Source: Albibacillus kandeliae
GTDB lineage: Bacteria > Pseudomonadota > Alphaproteobacteria > Rhodobacterales > Rhodobacteraceae
DNA: 64,000 nt
Reading direction: 5' to 3'
Assembly (NCBI RefSeq): GCF_003116585.1
Contig: NZ_QEHM01000002.1
Span: 86,549 to 150,548 of the forward strand
Of this stretch, positions 47,504-55,517 are shown piece by piece. Position 1 is the first letter of the stretch; each line of letters opens with the position of its first letter. The notes under the pieces were generated by a model. The model was given only the letters and a program-made list of their open reading frames with translations. It was not told the origin of the DNA and did no database searches. The position numbers were made by a program, and so were the translations under genes.

Positions 47504-48179
47504 GATTATCTCAACTCTTCTTCGAAAGTCTCACTTGTCTGCCGTTTTGCGCTGCTCCAACATCGTACCGCGGGCGCTTTCGCGTTACGAGTTTTCGCCA
47601 CCTTGTTAGCTAGTTGCGTTGAAGTAGAGGTGCCCGCAAGCAACTGATTGTTAGTGTAATTTCTTTTGCTTTCGGCATTGACCGATGAACGTCGGGTCAT
47701 TGTCATTGCCCAGAAATATCCGTGGAGTGCCGATGTTTTGTCTCGTGAATGACTGCACAATCTTCCGCGGTACACTAGGGTCACTGCAGCGCCGCGTTCA
47801 ATTACCGGAACGCGCGCCATGAGAATTTTGAGCAAGTATCTTTCGGGTGGACAGTCCTCGCTTCCGGGACAGACCAGGCCCTCGTCAACAGATAGACCGA
47901 CTACCCTGCTCCGATCAGGAGCTCATCCGAAGAGAACTCAAATTGGTCGACTGTCGTCTCCAGCGTGGTCGACGAGTTCCAAGGTCTACTTCACTGCGCC
48001 GTGCCGACCTGGGCTTGTTGAACTTGGCAGGCTTACGCGAGCGAGCAGCAAGAGGATCAGAGCATTGCGCCAGGACACTTCCGAACCAGAACTCACAAAA
48101 GCCCACAGACGATCCCCGTTGGCTTGCCGTCATAAATTGGCGGTCCACAGGGTGCATTGAAAATTACAGGAGGACCACA
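47504..48179. other. Gene-free stretch before the small lipoprotein cluster
   Basis: Several frames are open on both strands but none has a ribosome-binding site, domain or consistent codon use. A frame that runs into the lipoprotein gene from 47847 is Arg-rich and looks non-coding. The stretch may hold decayed coding sequence; I see no named element in it. Confidence 0.4.
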
Positions 48180-48488
48180 ATGACAAAGACAATCTCATGG
48201 CGTGCTTTCATCTTTGGATTACCAGCCGTATTCGCGATCGCCGGGTGCGAAACAACTGGAGGAACCGCCTCCAGCGGCACGCCGTCCCTGGCAGAACAGG
48301 GATGCCTCCGCGGCGTAACCCAAACGACCAACAATCCGGACGTCGTGCTCCTATCGTCTGAATACTCCGAGGCCGGCACTAAAGTAATCGTAGGCGTTGG
48401 AGAAAACCGTGCTCAGTGGAGCTGCATCGGGTATTCTGACGGCTCCACCGCTGACATCACTTCCTTGACGAACGAGGGCACTCTCTAG
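48180..48488 (+). CDS. Small lipoprotein of unknown function
   Basis: A 102-residue exported protein with a lipoprotein signal: a charged start, a hydrophobic core (FIFGLPAVFAIAGC) and the lipobox IAGC with Cys22. The mature part carries two or three Cys residues (CLRGVT and SCIGYSDGS), perhaps a disulfide. The ATG at 48180 has an ideal AGGAGG site. It shares the CETT motif after the lipid cysteine with the lipoprotein at 49442, so the two may be distant relatives. Function unknown. Confidence 0.75.
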   Translation: MTKTISWRAFIFGLPAVFAIAGCETTGGTASSGTPSLAEQGCLRGVTQTTNNPDVVLLSSEYSEAGTKVIVGVGENRAQWSCIGYSDGSTADITSLTNEGTL

Positions 48489-48652
48489 CGCACCTCGATC
48501 TGCATTCCCTTCGGCATCATTTCTTATCACCGGAGTGGCCAATCGAAAGACCGCAATTCCAAGTGGTCGAGCATTGAATGCCACTTCTACGTTATGTGCT
48601 GTCCGCAAGCTATCAACCATGACCGCATTTCTAGTAAGGAATCGAGACTGTT

Positions 48653-49330
48653 ATGAAACACCTCGCCTTGATGCTAGCGGCCGCTGGCGCGTTCGCTGGC
48701 GCTCTTGGAAGCGTCACAGCCGCGCAATCTCCAAACTACATGACAGAATACTGCATGTCGGCATCGCAAGGCTTCTATCAGGAAGGCAATGCGCGATCCG
48801 AAACCAAGTACGAAGGCCAGCGCACCGATGGCACCCACGCGGTCAACGGCACGATCTACCTGGAAAACCAATCGAAGGATTTCCAATGCTCGTTCAATGC
48901 GTCTGGCGACACCATGGTCGATTTCTACGCTGACGGGAAATCCTGGCCGGCCTTTGCCCGGAACGGGGATACGCCACACGCCGGAAACGGCGGCGCCACG
49001 GCGGGTGCCGGTCCATCGACTTCGACCGAGAAGGTCCGCTTCCCGGCGGGGTCGAGTTCCTTCCAGTTCCCGGCCCAACTTCCGCCGAACAGCACGGTGC
49101 GCTACGTGCTTGGGGCCAATAAGGACCAGTTCCTGACAACCAGAGTCTCCCCGCAAGGCCGATCCCTTGAGTACAGAATTCTCAATCCCGACGGCAGCGC
49201 CCTACTCGATGCGATCTCGACCAACCAGGAGTATCGTGGCCAGCTTTGGCAATCCGGCGAACATATAGTCGAGGTCATCAACCGGAGTGATCAAACCGTG
49301 CCCTTCGAGATCTTCTTTCAGATCGAATGA
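48653..49330 (+). CDS. Secreted protein of unknown function (225 aa)
   Basis: A 225-residue protein with a cleavable signal peptide (MKHLALMLAAAGAFAGALG, cut near TAAQ). The first mature half has two Cys residues (EYCMS and FQCSFN). The second half (KVRFPAGSSSFQFPAQLPPN, then LGANKDQFLTTRVSPQG) has the alternating pattern of a beta-sandwich that recalls the PliG-like protein at 50512. Two domains are thus likely, joined by a Gly/Ala-rich linker. Ribosome-binding site is weak. Function unknown. Confidence 0.72.
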   Translation: MKHLALMLAAAGAFAGALGSVTAAQSPNYMTEYCMSASQGFYQEGNARSETKYEGQRTDGTHAVNGTIYLENQSKDFQCSFNASGDTMVDFYADGKSWPAFARNGDTPHAGNGGATAGAGPSTSTEKVRFPAGSSSFQFPAQLPPNSTVRYVLGANKDQFLTTRVSPQGRSLEYRILNPDGSALLDAISTNQEYRGQLWQSGEHIVEVINRSDQTVPFEIFFQIE

Positions 49331-49441
49331 CTATCACCCGTGAAGCGGTGCGGGTCGGCACCGCGCACGACCAAGCCCGCCTTTGCCGCTCGGTACTCGC
49401 CGATGCAGATTTCAGGGGCAGAACACAAGGAAATTGCAGCA

Positions 49442-49744
49442 ATGACCTATCAGAAACTTGCCGCAGCCGCCTTTTTCGTTTCCGGCCTTGCCGCCTGCGA
49501 AACGACCACGACCACCACCATCGCGGGCACGCCCTCTGTCGGAAGCAGCTCGGACCTTACCGCCTTTCAGGGCGCCAAGGGAGGACAGGCCGAAATGGGC
49601 ATCCAAGCGCTCGGCTTCCAACCGGCAAGGACACGGGGGCTGACCACATGGTGGTACAATCCATCCACCGGGGCCTGCGCCGAGATCGTCACGTCGGACG
49701 GCAGGTATTCCTCGGTGACCATGCTGCCCTCGAGTGCCTGCTGA
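49442..49744 (+). CDS. Small lipoprotein of unknown function
   Basis: A 100-residue protein with a lipoprotein signal ending in LAAC (Cys20), then ETTTTTTIAGTP. The mature part has Cys residues near the end (GACAEIV, SSAC) and GLTTWWYNPSTGACAE. The frame is open upstream but the ATG at 49442 begins the signal and has AAGGA in front. It overlaps no gene; the next one starts 5 bases after its stop. Confidence 0.72.
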   Translation: MTYQKLAAAAFFVSGLAACETTTTTTIAGTPSVGSSSDLTAFQGAKGGQAEMGIQALGFQPARTRGLTTWWYNPSTGACAEIVTSDGRYSSVTMLPSSAC

Positions 49745-49748
49745 TCCG

Positions 49749-50015
49749 ATGAAGCTCTGCCGCATCGTCCTCTGGGTTCTGATCATCGCTTACGTGCTCG
49801 CTCTCGGGCTGTTCGTAATCGGCACATTGGGATTGTTCGGCAGTCCCTCGGGCCCACTGGCCGGTGTCTACCTCGTCCCGCTGGGGGTTCCCTGGGTTCT
49901 TCTGGCCGACGAGGTGCCCGACCGGACTGGCCCTTGGCTCGCGGTGGCTGCGCCACTGCTCAACATATTGATTGTCTGGGTGATCTGCCGAGCGGTCGGA
50001 TCTCGCACAGCGTGA
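49749..50015 (+). CDS. Small membrane protein (3 helices)
   Basis: An 88-residue protein of three predicted membrane helices (CRIVLWVLIIAYVLALGLFV, GPLAGVYLVPLGVPWVLLA, WLAVAAPLLNILIVWVICRA). The ATG at 49749 is 5 bases after the upstream lipoprotein stop, so they are likely co-transcribed. No family is recognised. Confidence 0.65.
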   Translation: MKLCRIVLWVLIIAYVLALGLFVIGTLGLFGSPSGPLAGVYLVPLGVPWVLLADEVPDRTGPWLAVAAPLLNILIVWVICRAVGSRTA

Positions 50016-50032
50016 ACCAAGGGGGAGCATAC

Positions 50033-50332
50033 ATGCTCAAACTCATCATTGGATTACTCATAGGCCTGATCATCGGCGGCGTTGGTGGCGTGACACTGGC
50101 TGGCGGCGGCATGATGGGCGCAGGGGTGGCGACTGGATTGGCCACCGGCATATGCGCCACGGTACAAGCCGCACAGAAGGAAGGGATCATGACGCCCGAG
50201 CAGGTGGATCAGGTCCTGTCACGCGCAGCCGCAGATCTGGGCGCCCAAATGGACGAGTTGTCCGAAGCGGACACAGCTGGAAGTGCCGACCAGTGCGCGG
50301 CATTTATGTCAAAGCTAGGCCAAGGAGCCTGA
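50033..50332 (+). CDS. Small exported or membrane-anchored protein
   Basis: A 99-residue protein. The N-terminal third is a glycine-rich hydrophobic segment (GLLIGLIIGGVGGVTLAGGG) that can act as a signal anchor. The rest is acidic and helical (EQVDQVLSRAAADLGAQMDEL) with Cys residues (GICATVQ, DQCAAF). A GGGGGAG ribosome-binding site precedes the ATG by 7 bases. It is 17 bases after the membrane-protein gene and belongs to that small operon. Function unknown. Confidence 0.68.
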   Translation: MLKLIIGLLIGLIIGGVGGVTLAGGGMMGAGVATGLATGICATVQAAQKEGIMTPEQVDQVLSRAAADLGAQMDELSEADTAGSADQCAAFMSKLGQGA

Positions 50333-50511
50333 TGGATGCCATTAGACGGTATGCAGTCAACGACATTCATACCCTCGCAGTGGGCCGGTCCCCACCGGTG
50401 CAATCATCCGAAACGAATAGGTCGCGTTTGTTTCATCCGCCGAGAAGCGTTGCCACGTCGCGATTTCATGCTGATTGAGATTACCCATCTCGAAATTGGA
50501 GGTTCCCCTAA

Positions 50512-50919
50512 ATGAAACTCATTCTCGCTTTCGGGCTCGCTCTTTCTGTGCTTGTCCATCCCGCCCAGGCACAAGAGGTCTCCGAAGTTCATTTCGCCCC
50601 GGGAACGAGCGGCGCCACCTTGAACGGCGCAGTTCGCGGCGACGACTATTTTGACTATCACCTCGGGGCTCGGGCCGGTCAGCTGCTGATCGCGTCGCTA
50701 GAGGTCACAGACAGCAACGGCGACGGAACGGCCTACTTTAATATTCTTCCTCCTGGCAGCAGTGGCGAAGCAATTTGGATCGGCAATATGGAAGCGGAGC
50801 AGACGGCAGAGGTTCAGCTGCCGTCCGATGGGACTTATACACTGCGGGTTTACCTCATGGGAAACGACAAGGATTCCGAGAAAACCGTCGGATACGCTCT
50901 GCACGTCAATATCCAGTAA
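50512..50919 (+). CDS. Periplasmic protein resembling PliG-type lysozyme inhibitors
   Basis: A 135-residue secreted protein: signal peptide MKLILAFGLALSVLVHPAQA, then a single beta-sandwich domain. The pattern VHFAPGTSGATLNG...DYFDYHLGARAGQLL...LPSDGTYTLRVYLMGND...YALHVNIQ follows the layout of E. coli PliG (inhibitor of goose-type lysozyme). Similarity is by eye and modest, so the call is tentative. An inhibitor would protect peptidoglycan from host or predator lysozyme. GGAGG lies 11 bases before the ATG. It ends the run of small exported proteins. Confidence 0.6.
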   Translation: MKLILAFGLALSVLVHPAQAQEVSEVHFAPGTSGATLNGAVRGDDYFDYHLGARAGQLLIASLEVTDSNGDGTAYFNILPPGSSGEAIWIGNMEAEQTAEVQLPSDGTYTLRVYLMGNDKDSEKTVGYALHVNIQ

Positions 50920-51481
50920 AGTACTCAGGCACGACCGTTTCACTTACTCGGGACGAGCTCGCGAAACACGGCCCCTGCGGAAGGCTTCCCAAGCTGCGCA
51001 TTGCCTGATTGTCTCGAGCAAGTGATCCCCACTCTGCACAAAGTGCGCGATATGCCCTCTCGAAAAGATGCGCGACAGTAGTGCTCCCGCGGTCGTGGCC
51101 AATTTCAACTTTCAAATGGTCGACCCGCACCTTCGTTGCACAGGAGATTGCAAGTCCGCGTTAGGCGGCTTTGGGCCAAACGCGGCGGGTGACGCGGCGC
51201 TTGATCTTCTAAGAACCATGTCCGTTTCCTTCGCTTAGCTGACATTCCGATGCGACTTGGCCGACGACCGTTTTTTTTGCGTCTGAGTGCTGTCAAGTCA
51301 CATCGCAAAAAGGGGATCGCTTTCCGCCCCACGTCGCATTGGTATGCCGCAGCAAATGTCTACTCCGTACGCCTTCAGGCACCATGTTCTGGAGCATTCT
51401 AGACTCGTCACTTGAACAAGGAGCCGTTTGGTTCCAGGCGTAGCGTCAGACCATAAGTCCAGAAATCAATCTCCCCCCCCC
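50920..51481. other. Gene-free stretch before the copper ATPase
   Basis: No gene is supported. A minus-strand frame near 51164-51230 encodes an Arg/Lys-rich tail (KIKRRVTRRVWPKAA) ending in a stop and may be the end of a decayed gene. The rest is low in coding potential. The CueR-type promoter begins right after it. Confidence 0.4.
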
Positions 51482-51512
51482 TTGACCTTCCATCGACTGG
51501 AAGCCCCATATA
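51482..51512 (+). promoter_or_regulatory. CueR/MerR-type copper promoter of the P-type ATPase gene
   Basis: A -35 box TTGACC (51482-51487) and a -10 box CATATA (51507-51512) are separated by a 19-base spacer. The spacer bears a perfect dyad CTTCCA-N5-TGGAAG (51487-51503). The overlong spacer plus this dyad is the hallmark of CueR-controlled copA promoters. The ATG of the ATPase is 38 bases downstream. Confidence 0.85.
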
Positions 51513-51550
51513 CATGGCCTATCCTTCGCCCCCAAAGGAGCAAGCGAGCC

Positions 51551-54013
51551 ATGGCAAACTCGGACACACCTTCCCAAGAACATTCACGCAGGCAGGGCCT
51601 ACGCGATCCGGTCTGCGGGATGACCGTTGACCCCGCGCTCGGAAAGCCGACCGCCGAGCATGACGGTCACATCTACCATTTCTGCTCTGAAGGATGCCGA
51701 ACCAAATTTCTCTCTCACCCAGATGACTATCTCATTGCGAAGGACCCCGTGTGCGGCATGTCGGTTGCACGGGCCAACGCCGAACACATGACCAAGCATA
51801 CTGGGCAGCGGTTCTATTTCTGCTCCGAGCGGTGCCAGTCAAAATTCGAAGCGGGGCCGGAGTCGTATCTTGACGACATACCAGTTTCCGAACCCATGCC
51901 AGAAGGCACCAAGTATACCTGTCCGATGCACCCCGAGATCATCCAAGATCACCCAGGGGACTGCCCGAAGTGTGGAATGGCTCTTGAGCCAATGACACCT
52001 TCGGCCGACAGCGGACCGAACCCGGAGTTCGTCGATTTCAAACAACGGCTTTGGATCACAGCACCTCTCGCGCTCGCGATCTTCATTCTCGAAATGGGTG
52101 CCCACATTGGTATCCCTATCGCAAACTGGATCGGCCATGGGATCTTCGGCTGGGTTCAATTCGCGCTGGCGACGCCCGTGGTCTGGGTCTGTAGGCCGTT
52201 CTTCAAGCGGGGTTGGGCCTCGATCGTGAACCGTTCGCCGAACATGTGGACCCTGATCGCGCTCGGGACTGGTGCGGCCTACGTGTTTTCCATCGTCTCG
52301 CTCCTCGCGCCCGGGCTGCTGCCCGACCAGATGGCGGATGGCATGGGAATGACGCCGGTCTATTTCGAGGCAACGGCGGTGATCCTCGTGCTGGTGCTGA
52401 TTGGGCAAGTCATGGAGCTGGCAGCGCGGGAGCGCACGGGTGATGCCATCCGGGCCCTGCTCGACCTTGCGCCCAAGACGGCGCGCCGCGTGACCGGCGA
52501 CACGGAAGAAGACGTTGAACTGGACCAATTGCGCTCCGGTGACATCTTGCGCGTCCGCCCTGGTGAGAGTGTGCCAGTGGATGGGACCGTTACGGAAGGA
52601 CGCTCGTCGGTCGACGAAAGCATGATCACGGGCGAGCCAGTGCCGGTCGAGAAGGTTGCGGGCGACGAAGTGACCGGCGGCACCCTGAATAAATCCGGCA
52701 GCTTCTTGATGGAGGCACAGAATGTCGGCGACGATATGATGCTGAGCCGGATCGTGAGGATGGTCGCCTCCGCCCAGCGGTCACGCGCTCCGATCCAGGC
52801 CATGGCGGACCACGTCGCCGGATACTTCGTGCCTGCGGTGGTCATTTGCGCACTGCTGGCCTTTGCAACCTGGTGGATCTTCGGCCCGTCACCGGCGCTC
52901 AGCTATGCTTTCGTTGCGGCGGTTTCGGTCCTGATCATTGCCTGCCCCTGCGCCCTCGGGCTCGCCACGCCCATGTCGATCATGGTCGCGACCGGACGTG
53001 GCGCGAACGCAGGTGTGTTGATCCGTGACGCCGAGGCCTTGGAACGGTTCTCCAAGGTAGACGCGCTCATCGTCGACAAGACGGGCACCCTGACAGAGGG
53101 GAAGCCGACGCTGACCGATGCTGAACCCGCCGACGGGTTCGACGAGGCGGCCTTGTTGTCCCTGGCCGCCGCGCTGGAACGCGGGTCTGAGCATCCCCTC
53201 GCCGAGGCGATCGTCGCAGGTGCCGAGGCGCGGAAGGCGCCGAGGAAAGTGTCTACGGATTTTGAGGCAATCACAGGAAAGGGCGTGACCGGCAGTGTAG
53301 ATGGACGCAAGGTCGCTCTCGGGAATCTCGCGCTGATGGAAGATCTCGGCGTCGATAGTGGCGCGATGGCGGAACGGGCCGAGGCGCTCCAGGCCGAGGG
53401 GAAGACGGCGATGTTCTTGGCCGTGGACGGTGCACCCGCAGGTCTGGTGGCGGTTGCGGACCGGGTCAAGGAAACGACGCCCGATGCGATCCGCGCCCTG
53501 CATGAACTGGGCTTGCGGATCATCATGGCGACTGGCGATGCCACGGCGACAGCGCAGGCGGTGGCGAAGGAACTGGGTATCGACGAGGTTCACGCGCAGG
53601 TCAGCCCGGAGGACAAGAACGCGCTGGTGCGCCGGCTGAAGGGCGAGGGCCTTTCGGTAGCCATGGCCGGTGACGGGGTGAACGACGCTCCGGCGCTGGC
53701 CGAGGCAGACGTGGGTATCGCAATGGGCACCGGGGCCGATGTTGCCGTGGAAAGTGCAGGCATCACGCTGGTGAAGGGTGACCTCGGCGGCATCGTCCGA
53801 GCGCGGCGGTTGGCGGAAGCGACCATGCGCAATATCCGCCAGAACCTGTTCTTTGCCTTCGTCTACAACACGGCGGGTGTGCCACTTGCGGCCGGTATCC
53901 TATACCCGTTCCTTGGCGTCTTGCTGTCGCCCATCGTGGCGGCCGCCGCGATGAGCCTCTCCTCCGTGTCGGTCATCGGCAACGCCCTGAGGCTGCGGGC
54001 GCAGAAGTTGTAA
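51551..54013 (+). CDS. copA: Copper-exporting P1B-type ATPase with two YHS domains and a heavy-metal-binding domain
   Basis: An 820-residue inner-membrane pump that probably exports Cu(I). The N-terminus is unusual: two YHS domains ([10 protein letters not shown] at 19-28; [12 protein letters not shown] at 65-76) and an HMBD module ([21 protein letters not shown], 122-142) instead of HMA domains. Then eight membrane helices with the metal-site motif CPC near residue 465 ([13 protein letters not shown]), the phosphorylated Asp in DKTGTLTEG near 510, SEHPLAEAI and [10 protein letters not shown] near 707. The ATG at 51551 has GGAG 10 bases upstream; the frame is open further left. A CueR-type promoter precedes it. 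The next gene is convergent. Confidence 0.92.
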   Translation: MANSDTPSQEHSRRQGLRDPVCGMTVDPALGKPTAEHDGHIYHFCSEGCRTKFLSHPDDYLIAKDPVCGMSVARANAEHMTKHTGQRFYFCSERCQSKFEAGPESYLDDIPVSEPMPEGTKYTCPMHPEIIQDHPGDCPKCGMALEPMTPSADSGPNPEFVDFKQRLWITAPLALAIFILEMGAHIGIPIANWIGHGIFGWVQFALATPVVWVCRPFFKRGWASIVNRSPNMWTLIALGTGAAYVFSIVSLLAPGLLPDQMADGMGMTPVYFEATAVILVLVLIGQVMELAARERTGDAIRALLDLAPKTARRVTGDTEEDVELDQLRSGDILRVRPGESVPVDGTVTEGRSSVDESMITGEPVPVEKVAGDEVTGGTLNKSGSFLMEAQNVGDDMMLSRIVRMVASAQRSRAPIQAMADHVAGYFVPAVVICALLAFATWWIFGPSPALSYAFVAAVSVLIIACPCALGLATPMSIMVATGRGANAGVLIRDAEALERFSKVDALIVDKTGTLTEGKPTLTDAEPADGFDEAALLSLAAALERGSEHPLAEAIVAGAEARKAPRKVSTDFEAITGKGVTGSVDGRKVALGNLALMEDLGVDSGAMAERAEALQAEGKTAMFLAVDGAPAGLVAVADRVKETTPDAIRALHELGLRIIMATGDATATAQAVAKELGIDEVHAQVSPEDKNALVRRLKGEGLSVAMAGDGVNDAPALAEADVGIAMGTGADVAVESAGITLVKGDLGGIVRARRLAEATMRNIRQNLFFAFVYNTAGVPLAAGILYPFLGVLLSPIVAAAAMSLSSVSVIGNALRLRAQKL

Positions 54014-54045
54014 CCGGCGGTAAGGCGGAATGAGGGAGACGAACC

Positions 54046-54501
54046 TCAGTCCGCCTCCCTCGCCTCGAGGTCTGCGATCAGCGCCTTCATCTCTGCGATC
54101 TCCTTGACCTGGGCCTGGATGATGCCGTCAGCCAATTCCCGCACGCGCGGGTCGCTGATATGGGCACGGCGCGAGGTCATGATGGCAATCGAATGGTGCG
54201 GGATCATGGCGCGCATGTAGCTGACATCATCGACTGTCTCCTGCGACCGCACGAGAAAGAGCGAGGCGGCGAAGACGAGGATGGCTCCGGCGAAGATGGC
54301 GATATTCGCCGTGGGGTTCCTATACATAGAAAGCATGAAGGCGAGCATGATCACGGCCATCACAGCCCCCATCAGGAGCGCCATGTAGGCCCGTGTTTCG
54401 GAGAAGAAGATGTGATTGAGGGCGTATGTGTTGAGGTACATGAGGCCGAACATGATGACCGTTGATGTAGCGATCATTGCGGCGAAGCGTCCGTATGACA
54501 T
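54046..54501 (-). CDS. DUF305 membrane protein
   Basis: A 151-residue protein. Three membrane helices (YGRFAAMIATSTVIMFGLMYL, MALLMGAVMAVIMLAFML, IAIFAGAILVFAASLFLV) precede a short DUF305 domain with MIPHHSIAIMTS and AQVKEIAEMKALI. DUF305 proteins occur in copper and other metal resistance clusters, and the HHSIAIMTS motif may bind metal. Its stop is 32 bases from the ATPase stop, convergent. It is divergent from the copper-cytochrome operon. Confidence 0.85.
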   Translation of the reverse strand: MSYGRFAAMIATSTVIMFGLMYLNTYALNHIFFSETRAYMALLMGAVMAVIMLAFMLSMYRNPTANIAIFAGAILVFAASLFLVRSQETVDDVSYMRAMIPHHSIAIMTSRRAHISDPRVRELADGIIQAQVKEIAEMKALIADLEAREAD

Positions 54502-54621
54502 TGGCTTGGGTCCTTCCTGTTGCAGGGACTCAACCGAGGTTCCTCACGAAAGTTTCACGGCACCTTGAACGCTTCGGCCAACGTCGCACCGTTCGAGTTC
54601 GCCAAGGCGCCCGCACACGCA

Positions 54622-54655
54622 TTGACCCGCGCAGTGATGCAACGGCATAGTTGCA
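54622..54655 (+). promoter_or_regulatory. Predicted promoter with overlapping palindrome before the copper-cytochrome operon
   Basis: TTGACC (54622-54627), an 18-base spacer and CATAGT (54646-54651) form a plausible promoter. A perfect dyad TGCAAC-N6-GTTGCA (54638-54655) covers the -10 box, as expected for a repressor operator. The GTG start of the first gene is 18 bases further on. Confidence 0.5.
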
Positions 54656-54673
54656 GGCATAAACGGAGGAATC

Positions 54674-54997
54674 GTGCAGCGGATTCTCGTGATATTGATG
54701 CTGGTCCTGACGGCTTGGGCAGTGATGCCCGGGGCGGCAAAGGCGCATGTTTCGCACCACGAGACATCAATATCGCAAGCCTGCCCTCAGTGCCCTGAGC
54801 TCGGCATCCCTGCTTTGGACCAGCAGGGATCGATGCATGATTGCCAACATGGCACCGGCTGCATTGGCACCTTCCTTCCGGTCGCGGAAACAGTCCTGCA
54901 ACCCGCCAAACTGGTGGCGACCGTCGTTCATCAGGGCGAGCCACAGCTTCCCGCCTCGATTTCTGTCGGCTTGGACATCCCGCCGCCGCGCGCCTGA
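54674..54997 (+). CDS. Small exported Cys/His-rich protein of the copper cluster
   Basis: A 107-residue protein with a signal peptide (ILVILMLVLTAWAVMPGAAKA) and a mature part rich in possible metal ligands: HVSHHETS, ACPQCPEL and MHDCQHGTGC. The start is a GTG with a GGAGG site. It opens the plus-strand operon of cytochromes and multicopper oxidase. In layout and in the PPPRA end it recalls the protein at 61687-62058, which opens the minus-strand copper operon. Copper binding is inferred from context. Confidence 0.7.
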   Translation: MQRILVILMLVLTAWAVMPGAAKAHVSHHETSISQACPQCPELGIPALDQQGSMHDCQHGTGCIGTFLPVAETVLQPAKLVATVVHQGEPQLPASISVGLDIPPPRA

Positions 54998-55075
54998 GGT
55001 CAGCTTTGATTTCGCCGAGGGGCAACCTTCGAAGATGAACGGCACGACCTGATCGTCGTGCGACAGGACAGACCC

Positions 55076-55516
55076 ATGAACAAGTTGATCCCGGCTGCTG
55101 TTGCAGCCCTCGCCCTTGCTGGCGGCGCCTATTATCTTAGCCGAGCCCCTGAGGGCACTTCCAACCCGACAGCCGCCAAAGAACCCGCAGAGGGAGACCC
55201 CATCGTCTCGATCTCGATTCCTGGGTCTCTGAGCGACCAGGCCAAGATCGGCCAGCATGCGTTTGACGCCAAATGCGCGGCCTGCCACGGAGAGAATGCG
55301 ACCGGAAAGATGGGGTTTGGCCCGCCGCTGGTGCACAAGATTTACGAGCCGTCTCACCATGCCGACATGGCCTTCATGATAGCCGTCCAGAACGGTGTTC
55401 GATCACATCATTGGAACTTTGGCGACATGCCGCCCCAGACAGGGCTGACCAAAGCAGATGTCGGCAATATCGCAGCCTATGTGCGCGAGCTTCAACGCGC
55501 AAATGGGATCGAGTGA
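55076..55516 (+). CDS. Class I c-type cytochrome
   Basis: A 146-residue membrane-anchored or exported monohaem cytochrome c. An N-terminal hydrophobic segment (IPAAVAALALAGGAYYL) precedes the haem motif CAACH, and the sixth ligand Met is likely in GDMPPQTGL. It sits directly upstream of a multicopper oxidase (1 base between the stop and the oxidase ATG), so it may pass electrons to or from that enzyme. Confidence 0.88.
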   Translation: MNKLIPAAVAALALAGGAYYLSRAPEGTSNPTAAKEPAEGDPIVSISIPGSLSDQAKIGQHAFDAKCAACHGENATGKMGFGPPLVHKIYEPSHHADMAFMIAVQNGVRSHHWNFGDMPPQTGLTKADVGNIAAYVRELQRANGIE

Positions 55517-55517
55517 G

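Noticed and set aside
47847..48488. Longer version of the small lipoprotein with 111 extra N-terminal residues
   Set aside because: The extension is Arg-rich without similarity and would bury the lipoprotein signal; AGGAGG lies directly before the ATG at 48180.
51164..51230. End of a transposase or ribosomal-like gene (KIKRRVTRRVWPKAA on the minus strand)
   Set aside because: The fragment is too short and no upstream coding region in the same frame supports a family assignment.
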